This document shows positions 28,760-37,100 of a stretch of 64,000 nucleotides of DNA, piece after piece; the stretch's first letter is position 1; every line of letters starts with the position of its first letter. Source of the stretch: Chitinophaga pinensis (lineage in GTDB: Bacteria > Bacteroidota > Bacteroidia > Chitinophagales > Chitinophagaceae); the NCBI GenBank assembly GCA_945865645.1, contig CAMBEI010000001.1, positions 80,906 to 144,905 on the forward strand, read 5' to 3'. Under the pieces are notes generated by a model that was not told the DNA's origin, did not search any database, and worked only from the letters and a program-made list of their open reading frames with translations. The position numbers and the translations under genes are program-made.

Positions 28760-30157
28760 ATGATTGAAACGCTCACATTAATGAAGCCTGAATTGATAAT
28801 AACTTTTATCATTTTTCTGCTCTTATTCATTAAAATAGGGAAGGGTGTAAAAAGTGAAACCATGTTATTGTTGATACAGGTTTTATTGTTGCTGAATTTT
28901 ATAACTGGATTTATATTTAATTCAGAAGGAAATTTGTTTGATGGCATGTACCAGACTACAGCTATGATGGCACTACAGAAAAATATTTTAAGTTTAGGCA
29001 TTTATTTAATATCGTTACTATTTGCTAGTTGGTTTAAAAAGAGTGAACATATGCTTGAGTTTTTTATACTCATGCTTTCTGCATTACTGGGCATGTTCTT
29101 CTTAATTTCTAGTGGTAATTTGCTGATGTTCTTTTTAGCGTTGGAACTTGCTACTATTCCTGTTGCAGCCATGGCTAATTTCGATTTGGATAAAAAAGTA
29201 TCTTCCGAAGCAGCTATGAAGATGATTTTAAGCTCCGCTTTTTCTTCAGGCATTTTGTTGTTTGGTATATCCCTAATTTATGGCGCAACCGGTACCATAA
29301 GCTTTACAGAACTGCCTTTATATTTGGATGGTAGCCCATTGCAGATTTTGGCATTTTTATTTTTATTTACAGCATTCGCCTTTAAATTATCAATTGTTCC
29401 TTTTCATTTGTGGACAGCCGATGTTTACGAAGGCTCACCAATTGCTGTTACTTCATTTTTGTCGGTAATATCTAAAGGCGCTGTTACTTTTATATTTATA
29501 TCCACTTTATACAAAGTATTTCAGCCAATCAATGAGGTTTGGTATAATATGATAATGATCTTATCTATTGCTAGCATGGTTATTGGAAACTTGTTTGCAC
29601 TTCGCCAGCAGAATATTAAACGTTTTATTGCCTTTTCTTCTATTGCACAAGTGGGATTTATTTTGGTAGGGATTAGTAGCAATTCTGCTCAAGGCATAAG
29701 TTCAGTTGTTTATTTTATACTAATTTATATTTTCTCTAACCTGGCAGCTTTTGGTGTGGCTTCGGCTATTTCGTCACAAACCGGAAAAGAAAATATTAAT
29801 GATTATAAAGGGCTGTATCAAACCAATCCATTTTTAAGTTTGGTACTGGTATTGGCACTATTTTCATTGGCCGGCATACCACCAACAGCTGGTTTTTTTG
29901 GTAAATTATTTTTATTAACAGCGGGCGCATCCAAAGGAAGCTATTTATTTATTACCATTGCCGCGCTTAATATGATTATCTCACTGTATTATTATTTAAG
30001 GATTGTGCGTGCTGTTTTTATGGAGAAGAATGAACAACCAATAGAAAAAATTGAAATTGACCTTTCTGCAAAATTTGCATTAACGATTTGTGCGGCAGGT
30101 ATTGTGTTAATAGGCTTACTAAGCTGGACCTACGATTATATTCAATCATTAAGTTGA
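28760..30157 (+). CDS. nuoN: NADH-quinone oxidoreductase subunit N
   Basis: A 465-residue antiporter-like subunit of the membrane arm. Family segments include FFLALELATIPVAAMANF, KLSIVPFHLWTADVYEGSP and RQQNIKRFIAFSSIAQVGFI, followed by FSLAGIPPTAGFFGK. Last recognised subunit gene of the cluster; a small conserved gene follows after 47 bases. Confidence 0.96.
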   Translation: MIETLTLMKPELIITFIIFLLLFIKIGKGVKSETMLLLIQVLLLLNFITGFIFNSEGNLFDGMYQTTAMMALQKNILSLGIYLISLLFASWFKKSEHMLEFFILMLSALLGMFFLISSGNLLMFFLALELATIPVAAMANFDLDKKVSSEAAMKMILSSAFSSGILLFGISLIYGATGTISFTELPLYLDGSPLQILAFLFLFTAFAFKLSIVPFHLWTADVYEGSPIAVTSFLSVISKGAVTFIFISTLYKVFQPINEVWYNMIMILSIASMVIGNLFALRQQNIKRFIAFSSIAQVGFILVGISSNSAQGISSVVYFILIYIFSNLAAFGVASAISSQTGKENINDYKGLYQTNPFLSLVLVLALFSLAGIPPTAGFFGKLFLLTAGASKGSYLFITIAALNMIISLYYYLRIVRAVFMEKNEQPIEKIEIDLSAKFALTICAAGIVLIGLLSWTYDYIQSLS

Positions 30158-30204
30158 GGGTAAAGAATTATAAGTTCAAACTCTTAACTCCTAACTCTTT
30201 AAAA

Positions 30205-30597
30205 ATGGCCATAAATAAGAACCACGAATTTGAAGAACTAGATGGCGTTAAATGCGGCATCGTTGAAAAGAATGTGTTGCTAGAACGCTTTATCTTTTTA
30301 AAAAAAATTCTAGAGTATAATAAATTTACTGTGGTGGCTATTCCTACTCCGCTACCAAAAGTAGTTGCTGCTCCAGTAATTAATATTGCAGAAGGAGAAA
30401 TCCCTCCACCAGCAACAGCACCATCAACACCCGAAACTTTTACAATAGGAGTTACAGATTATACCTTTAATACCATCAATGCTATTTTTGGTCGATCACT
30501 TAAAACACCTGATGGACATGTGGTAACAATGGCTTATTGGCAGCAGAAAGAAAGCGTTAGCCATGATGAGATTCCTTATTATGAAAACCTAAATTAA
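30205..30597 (+). CDS. Conserved hypothetical protein at the end of the nuo cluster
   Basis: A 130-residue soluble protein with no signal peptide or membrane segment. The frame extends upstream into nuoN, but the ATG at 30205, outside nuoN, is the sensible start. Residues 1-46 (MAINKNHEFEELDGVKCGIV at the start) form one segment, 47-78 are a Pro/Ala/Val linker, and 79-130 form a second segment with FGRSLKTPDGHVVTMAYWQQ. I recall similar proteins in related bacteria but know of no function. Position right after nuoN suggests a complex I accessory role (inference). The 47-base gap before it holds repeated CTTAACTC/CTAACTC units. Confidence 0.7.
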   Translation: MAINKNHEFEELDGVKCGIVEKNVLLERFIFLKKILEYNKFTVVAIPTPLPKVVAAPVINIAEGEIPPPATAPSTPETFTIGVTDYTFNTINAIFGRSLKTPDGHVVTMAYWQQKESVSHDEIPYYENLN

Positions 30598-31018
30598 AAA
30601 AGATGTCCGTCATCAAAGGAATGTAGCCCTTTGTTCGTAGAGAGTTTCGTTGTTTAAATGCAGGATTTTTTCTTTTAAAAATAATTGTCTGATAAACTAA
30701 GCTACTTTTTATCCACTTTATGCTAACGCTAGAAAGTATAACGGAAACATTATTATAAGACCCGCGCCTTCCGAATGGCAGATAATATCTGCTAGTTTAG
30801 GGATGTCGTTTTTTGACATAATTGTAAATTGGTTAAAGACAGAATAGACAATTAAATTAATAAACGGAGTATTGATTTAATTGAGCAGTAAGACTCATAT
30901 AAATCATATTTATTTTCTAGGCACATTAATGTGCCTAGAAAATAAATGAAGGTGGCGTGAGTTGAAAATAGTGTATAGATATTTAATAATAAAGACGATA
31001 AATTAATGCGGCTTAGTT
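30598..31018. other. Intergenic region between the nuo cluster and glyS (421 bases)
   Basis: The region lies between convergent genes. It contains the 40-bp perfect palindrome at 30908-30947 and otherwise only very short ORFs. No tRNA-like or other RNA gene was recognised. Confidence 0.6.
30908..30947. terminator. 40-bp perfect palindrome, probable bidirectional terminator
   Basis: The 40 bases equal their own reverse complement (central CACATTAATGTG, outer ATTTATTTTCTAGG). Located between convergent units, with A/T-rich ends giving a T-rich tail in both directions. Confidence 0.6.
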
Positions 31019-32479
31019 TTAGCTAATTTTCTCCATCACCAATCTCTTTACATTGCTTAAAGCAATTCTTTCCTGTTGCATCGTATCTCTATACCGGATG
31101 GTAACTGTATTATCTTCCTTTGTTTGATGATCAATTGTTACACAAAATGGGGTTCCAATGGCATCCATTCTTCTGTAGCGCTTTCCAATAGCATCCTTTT
31201 CTTCATAAAAACAATGAAAAGATTGCTTACAATCATGCATTAATTCTTTTGCAATTTCGGGAAGCCCATCTTTTTTCAATAAAGGCAGAATAGCCAGTTT
31301 TGTTGGAGCAATTTTGGCCGGAATTTTTAATACCACTCGACTGTCTTCCGTACCATCTTCTTTTGTCCATGTCTCGTTTTTATAGGCAAGACTAATTATC
31401 GTAAGAAATAAACGATCCAACCCAACAGAAGTTTCTACAACAAAAGGAGTGTAATTGCCAAATGGCTTTCCTTCTTCGTTTAAGTCATTATCAAAGTATT
31501 GTATTTTCTTTTTACTGTATTCCTGGTGTTGCTTTAAATCAAAATCAGTGCGGCTGTGAATACCTTCCAGTTCTTTCCATCCAAAGGGAAATTCAAATTC
31601 AATATCCAATGCAGCATCAGCATAGTGTGCCAGCTTAACATGGTCATGAAAACGCAATTTCTCTGCAGGAATACCCATGCTTTCATGCCATTTTTTTCTT
31701 GCGTCTTTCCAATAGCTGTACCATTCTATTTGTGAACCAGGGCGAACAAAGAACTGCATTTCCATTTGCTCAAACTCTCGCATGCGAAAAATAAATTGAC
31801 GGGCAACAATCTCATTGCGAAAAGCTTTGCCAGTTTGTGCAATACCAAAAGGAATTTTCATTCGCCCAGTTTTTTGCACATTTAAAAAGTTTATAAAAAT
31901 ACCCTGCGCCGTTTCTGGCCTTAAATAAATAGTTTCACTTTCTTCGGCCACACTGCCTATCTGTGTATTAAACATGAGGTTAAATTCCCTTACCTCTGTC
32001 CAATTACAAGTTTTACTAATGGCGCATTTAATCTTATTATCCTCAATCAGTTTTTTTACACCAGCATAATCATTGCTGGCTAAAAGAGTGTCCAAGGAGG
32101 TTAATAACTCTTCTGCTAAATGGTTATTGCCAGCCGCCAACTGTTCTTCTGCAAAACCCTCAATTAAATGATCAACCCTGTAGCGCTTATTGCTGTCTTT
32201 ATTGTCAATCATGGGGTCGCTAAAATTATCAACATGGCCACTTGCCTTCCAAGTAGTAGGGTGCATAAAAATAGCCGCATCAATACCCACAATATTATCG
32301 TGCAGTTGCGTCATGCTCTTCCACCATTGATCACGTATGTTCTTTTTTAGTTGAGCGCCATTTTGGCCATAATCATACACAGCAGCTAGGCCATCGTAAA
32401 TTTCACTGGACTGAAAAATATAACCATACTCTTTACAATGAGAGATCAACTCTTGAAAATTATTTGCTTCATTTACCAT
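31019..32479 (-). CDS. glyS: Glycyl-tRNA synthetase (homodimeric type)
   Basis: A 486-residue class II synthetase of the single-chain alpha2 type found in eukaryotes, archaea and part of the bacteria, not the GlyQ/GlyS tetramer. Motif-bearing segments are SSEIYDGLAAVYDYGQNG (N-terminal), YLRPETAQGIFINF (motif 1/2 region), FRNEIVARQFIFRMREFEQ (motif 2), VVETSVGLDRLFL (motif 3) and the C-terminal anticodon-binding domain. A TTG nine bases upstream (32488) is in frame, but ATG at 32479 (MVNEANNFQELISHCKEYG) is the better start. A TATCTTTG element lies only 6 bases upstream, suggesting a nearly leaderless mRNA. Confidence 0.95.
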   Translation of the reverse strand: MVNEANNFQELISHCKEYGYIFQSSEIYDGLAAVYDYGQNGAQLKKNIRDQWWKSMTQLHDNIVGIDAAIFMHPTTWKASGHVDNFSDPMIDNKDSNKRYRVDHLIEGFAEEQLAAGNNHLAEELLTSLDTLLASNDYAGVKKLIEDNKIKCAISKTCNWTEVREFNLMFNTQIGSVAEESETIYLRPETAQGIFINFLNVQKTGRMKIPFGIAQTGKAFRNEIVARQFIFRMREFEQMEMQFFVRPGSQIEWYSYWKDARKKWHESMGIPAEKLRFHDHVKLAHYADAALDIEFEFPFGWKELEGIHSRTDFDLKQHQEYSKKKIQYFDNDLNEEGKPFGNYTPFVVETSVGLDRLFLTIISLAYKNETWTKEDGTEDSRVVLKIPAKIAPTKLAILPLLKKDGLPEIAKELMHDCKQSFHCFYEEKDAIGKRYRRMDAIGTPFCVTIDHQTKEDNTVTIRYRDTMQQERIALSNVKRLVMEKIS

Positions 32480-32485
32480 AAGTTG

Positions 32486-32493
32486 CAAAGATA
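32486..32493 (-). promoter_or_regulatory. -7 promoter element for glyS
   Basis: Minus-strand TATCTTTG, an exact TAnnTTTG match, very close (6 bases) to the ATG at 32479. If used, transcription would start at or next to the start codon. Confidence 0.4.
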
Positions 32494-32547
32494 AGTAGTG
32501 TTGTCAATACTTATAAGTGTATAGTTAAAATCTAGTTAGGATGACTG

Positions 32548-32874
32548 TTATTGTAATTTTTCATTTTGCTTGTGTCTTTCACTATCTCTTATAGTTTTCT
32601 TTTCAAAATTTTTTTCCAACGCCTCCGTTAGGTTCACCCCCGTTTGATTAGCTAGGCATAATAATACCCATAATACATCAGCCAACTCATCTCCTAAGTC
32701 TTTTCCTTTATCACTTTCTTTAAAACTTTGTTCGCCATATTTTCTGACCATCAATCTCGATAGTTCGCCTACTTCTTCCATTAAAATACCCAGATTAGTA
32801 AGTTCGCTAAAATATTTTACACCAAAAGTTTTTATCCATTGGTCAACATCTATTTGTGCTTTTTGTATAGTCAT
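32548..32874 (-). CDS. MazG-like nucleotide pyrophosphohydrolase
   Basis: A 108-residue all-alpha NTP pyrophosphohydrolase of the MazG/iMazG type. The metal-binding motifs are EEVGELSRL (about residues 33-41) and LGDELADVLWVLLCLAN (about 74-90). Such enzymes hydrolyse (d)NTPs to monophosphates, often as house-cleaning. It lies in the same direction as dtd, 174 bases downstream of it, and ahead of glyS (59 bases). Substrate not determined. Confidence 0.85.
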   Translation of the reverse strand: MTIQKAQIDVDQWIKTFGVKYFSELTNLGILMEEVGELSRLMVRKYGEQSFKESDKGKDLGDELADVLWVLLCLANQTGVNLTEALEKNFEKKTIRDSERHKQNEKLQ

Positions 32875-32912
32875 TCTTAAATTAATTTTAATTTTTAATT
32901 ATACGGATTCTA

Positions 32913-33011
32913 ATGTCATCCTTTTTCAAATTAATAATTCTTCTTCAAAGTTTATTAATAATACAAGCAATATCCCAAGCTATACAAAATAATTCAGCCC
33001 TACTTATCTAA
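32913..33011 (+). other. Short signal-peptide-like ORF, possible gene remnant
   Basis: A 32-codon ORF on the plus strand begins MSSFFKLIILLQSLLIIQA and stops soon after a typical signal-peptide cleavage region (AISQA). It is antisense in direction to the flanking genes, in the gap between dtd and the MazG-like gene. It may be a relic of a secreted protein gene or chance. Confidence 0.2.
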
Positions 33012-33048
33012 TAAGCATAGTAAGTACTAATTAATTATAATAGAATTA

Positions 33049-33498
33049 CTACTTATTTTTACTGTCAATACAAATAGTTACTGGCCCGTCATTCAATAGC
33101 ATCACTTTCATATCTGCACCAAACTCGCCGGTAAAAATTTTTCTACCTAAATCATGTTCTAATTGTAGAATAATTTTTTTATACAAGGGAATAGCAATTT
33201 TGGGTTTGCTTGCTTTAATATAAGAAGGCCTGTTTCCTTTTTTTATAGACGCATGTAAAGTAAACTGACTTATCAATAAAATATCACCCCCCATGTCTTT
33301 TACAGAGATATTAGGTACTTTGTTTTCATCATCAAAAATTCGAAGATTTATAATCTTGTTGCTTAACCACACAATGTCTTCATTATTATCAGCATCTTCT
33401 ATGCCAATTAAAACAAGTAGTCCTGCTTTAATCTTAGCAAAAACATGACTATTAATGGTTACGGAGGCTTTACCAACTCTTTGTATTACTACTTTCAT
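33049..33498 (-). CDS. dtd: D-aminoacyl-tRNA deacylase
   Basis: A 149-residue enzyme that hydrolyses D-aminoacyl-tRNA and glycyl-tRNA-Ala, protecting translation from mischarged residues. Diagnostic motifs are SQFTLHA (residues 77-83) and the Gly-cisPro motif GPVT (138-141) in NDGPVTICID. The length is normal for the family. It follows a 51-codon membrane-protein ORF by 9 bases, suggesting translational coupling, and precedes a MazG-like gene. Confidence 0.95.
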   Translation of the reverse strand: MKVVIQRVGKASVTINSHVFAKIKAGLLVLIGIEDADNNEDIVWLSNKIINLRIFDDENKVPNISVKDMGGDILLISQFTLHASIKKGNRPSYIKASKPKIAIPLYKKIILQLEHDLGRKIFTGEFGADMKVMLLNDGPVTICIDSKNK

Positions 33499-33507
33499 AA
33501 ATAATAT

Positions 33508-33663
33508 TCATTTTGATTTGGCGGATACAAATAAAAATACCGAACCTAAAATTAACGGTATCAAAAATAAATCATTCAATACATTTTCTTTTTGGCCGAT
33601 TGTAAACATGGTTAATGCAATAACAATACAAAGTAATGCAAGGAGTAAAAACCTTTTTTTCAT
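33508..33663 (-). CDS. Small two-helix membrane protein
   Basis: A 51-residue ORF starting MKKRFLLLALLCIVIALTMF. Residues 4-21 and about 32-48 are strongly hydrophobic and separated by a short polar loop (QKENVLND), so it is probably a two-pass inner membrane hairpin with positive termini. It ends 9 bases before the dtd start, in the same direction. No family recognised. Length, hydrophobic pattern and tight spacing support a real gene, but conservation was not tested. Confidence 0.5.
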   Translation of the reverse strand: MKKRFLLLALLCIVIALTMFTIGQKENVLNDLFLIPLILGSVFLFVSAKSK

Positions 33664-34149
33664 TTTTCTTTTTTTATAACTAAGATCCTCTTATTAAAAA
33701 CCCATTTATTATTAAAGCTACTTTTTACTATTTTAAATAATTGACACTTATTTTTGTTTGCGTGTAAACGAGGATTCATTTTTTTATCAATAAAATAGGC
33801 CTAAAACTCACTTCTTTATTGCTAGATACACGAAAAGAGATAGGCTAAAAAAGATCGTCTAAATCTTATCATATAATTATCCCTTTCCCTTTATCCTAAC
33901 TACCCAAAAAACTAAAAATCCAACAAAATCAACACGTTAGCAAATTCCTGATATTTCCAAGATTATAATCAAATAATTTTTTAAATAAATGGGTAAAATT
34001 AGTCAAATCCAATACCATATTGAGTTTACTAAATTATCCACTTTTTTTTCCACAGGTGTTAATATTTAAAGGTTTGTTTCTTCAAGCAATACAAATATTT
34101 TCGTTTAGTTAATATCTACTTAACTCAATTAATCAAGCTGCTGATATCT
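33664..34149 (+). other. Long AT-rich intergenic region before the ribonucleotide reductase gene (486 bases)
   Basis: No ORF of note. Near its right end are two DnaA-box-like nonamers (34034-34042 and 34046-34054). I looked for a cobalamin riboswitch because the next gene encodes a B12-type reductase, and found no B12-box-like sequence. No NrdR box was identified with confidence. Confidence 0.5.
34034..34054 (+). promoter_or_regulatory. Pair of DnaA-box-like nonamers
   Basis: TTATCCACT and TTTTCCACA, each one mismatch from the TTATCCACA box, in direct orientation 3 bases apart and about 100 bases before the reductase gene. In E. coli nrdAB is regulated by DnaA through such boxes. A role in origin function or nrd regulation is speculative. 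Confidence 0.3.
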
Positions 34150-37100
34150 ATGTCTAAAAAAACACAACCTACAAAAAAACTGGAGTTCTTACGGCAGTTT
34201 ACAAAAAAAGGCGTTAGTCCTTTCGATATGTTTGAATACGATTATCGTACATCAATAATTAAAAATCCAACCGGCGAAATTGTTTTTCAGATGGATGATG
34301 TTGAAGTTCCAAAACAGTGGAGTCAGATTGCCACCGATATTTTGGCACAGAAATATTTTAGAAAAGCCGGTGTTCCAAAAGAAGATGGTACTAACGGAAG
34401 AGAAACCACGATAAAGCAAGTTGCTCATCGTATGGCACATTGCTGGAGAGTGTGGGGCGAACGGTATGATTATTTTGCTTCGTCAAAAGATGCGGAGATA
34501 TTCTATGATGAATTAATTTACTCCATTTTAAACCAAGCTTGTGTCCCAAACAGTCCGCAATGGTTTAATACTGGCTTGCACGAAGTATATGGTATTACCG
34601 GAAAACCACAAGGACACTATTATGTAGATGCAAAAGACGGGCAGTTAAAAAAATCGGCTAATGCATACGAACGTCCACAACCACACGCATGTTTTATTTT
34701 AAGTGTAAATGACGACCTGGTCAACGAAGGCGGGATCATGGATCTTTGGGTTCGCGAAGCTAGAATTTTTAAATATGGTAGTGGTGTAGGCACAAACTTT
34801 AGTAGCATTCGCGGCGAAGGTGAAAAACTAAGCGGTGGGGGGACTTCAAGTGGCTTAATGAGCTTCTTAAAAATTGGCGACCGCGCTGCAGGAGCTATTA
34901 AAAGTGGTGGTACAACAAGACGAGCTGCTAAAATGGTTTGTTTAGATCTAGATCACCCAGAAATTGAAAAATTTATTAACTGGAAAGTTCAGGAAGAAGA
35001 TAAAGTAGCTGCACTAATAGCAGCAGGCTATCCAAGTGATTATGAAGGGGAAGCTTATAAAACAGTTAGTGGACAGAATAGCAACAACTCTATTCGCATA
35101 CCAAACTCCTTCTTTAATATTTTAGACGAAGACGGAACATGGGAACTAAAGGGAAGAAGTGACGGGAAGGTGATGAAGAAAGTACAGGCAAGAGAATTGT
35201 GGGAGCAAATTACCTATGCAGCATGGCGTTGCGCTGATCCAGGAACCCAATATGATACTACCATCAACGAATGGCACACCTGCCCCGAAGGTGGCCCCAT
35301 CAGAGCATCTAATCCATGCAGTGAATATATGTTCTTAGATAACACAGCTTGTAATTTAGCTAGCGTAAATCTTCGTCAATTTTTTGATGAAAGCAATAAC
35401 ACATTTAATGTACAAGGGTTTGAACATACCTGCCGCTTATGGACTGTTGTTTTAGAGATATCCGTTTTAATGGCACAGTTTCCTTCTAAAGATGTAGCAC
35501 AACTTTCTTATGATTATAGAACCCTAGGTCTGGGTTTTGCAAACCTAGGCTCTATGCTAATGGTAAGCGGTATCGCTTATGATAGTGAAGAAGCAAGAGG
35601 TATTGCTGGAGCAATTTCAGCTATCATGACAGGGGTTTCTTATAAAACATCAGCAGAATTAGCTAGCTTTTTGGGCACATTCGATAAATACGAAGAAAAT
35701 AAAAAACACATGTTGCGCGTAATGCGTAACCACCGTGCAGCGGCATACGATGCTACTGATGCATACGAAGGCATTGAAATAAAGCCACAGGGTATCAACG
35801 CTAAATACTGTCCTGATTATTTGTTAAAAGCCGCTACTAAGGCATGGGATGATGCAGTACAAATGGGGAAAAAGTATGGCTACCGTAATGCACAAACTAC
35901 TGTTATCGCGCCAACAGGAACAATTGGATTGGTAATGGATTGCGATACCACAGGCGTTGAACCAGACTTTGCATTAGTGAAATTTAAAAAATTAAGCGGG
36001 GGTGGATATTTTAAAATTATTAACCAAAGTGTGCCACAGGCATTGCGTAATTTAAAATATACCGAAGATCAAATTGAAGAAATAGTTGCTTATGCAAAAG
36101 GCCATGCTTCTTTAGATAATTCACCATTTATTAATTCTAAAACACTATTAGAAAAAGGATTTATTGAAGAAGATATTACTAAACTAAATAGCGTTTTAGG
36201 TGCCGCATTCGAAATTGGCTTTGTTTTTAATGCTCATACATTAGGAGAAACTTGTATGGAACGCCTTGGATTTAAGCCAGAACAATATCATGATTATACC
36301 TGGAGCTTGTTGGAAATTTTAGGATTTAGTGACGACGAAATTGAAGCAGCAAACATCTATATATGTGGCACCATGACGGTGGAAGGAGCCCCCTATTTAA
36401 AAGACGAACATCTTTCTGTTTTTGATTGCGCTAATAAATGCGGCCAAATAGGAGAGCGTTATATTCATGCTCACGGCCATATTCGCATGATGGCTGCAGC
36501 TCAACCTTTCTTAAGTGGTGCTATTTCAAAAACGATCAACCTGCCTAATGAAGCTACTCAGGCCGAAATTGCTGACTCATATCGACTGAGTTGGGAACTA
36601 GGTTTAAAAGCCTGCGCTTTATATCGCGATGGATCTAAATTATCTCAACCACTAAGCAACAAAAGTGACAAGAAAAAGAAATTAGACGAAGTTATTAGTG
36701 AAGAAAATGCCGCAGCATTAGCCATTGATATTTCTACTATGGTAGATATGGGTAAATTAACCATTGATGACCTGTTAGATGAGATGAATAAGCGCGTACA
36801 GAATAGTGCAGATACAACGCTAAAACGCCAATTAGCAATGATTGTAGAACGTAGAGCCTTACCTGCAAAACGCCGTGGATTTACACAAAAAGCAAAAATT
36901 AACGGACAAGCTTTGTTCTTACGCACAGGCGAATACAATGACGGTACTTTAGGCGAAATATTTATTGATATGGCCAAAGAAGGTGCTACGATGCGTAGTA
37001 TGCTTAATTGCTTTGCTATTGCTATTTCAATTGGGTTACAATATGGCGTGCCGCTAGAAGAGTATGTAGAAAAATTTGTTTTCACCCGCTTTGAACCAAG

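Noticed and set aside
28318..29001. 227-codon minus-strand ORF across nuoM and nuoN
   Set aside because: It overlaps two well-supported subunit genes and shows no family features.
30598..31018. tRNA or small RNA in the long gap before glyS
   Set aside because: No cloverleaf or T-loop sequence was seen; only the palindrome stands out.
33664..34149. Cobalamin riboswitch ahead of the B12-type reductase
   Set aside because: I looked for the B12 box and the characteristic core and saw neither.
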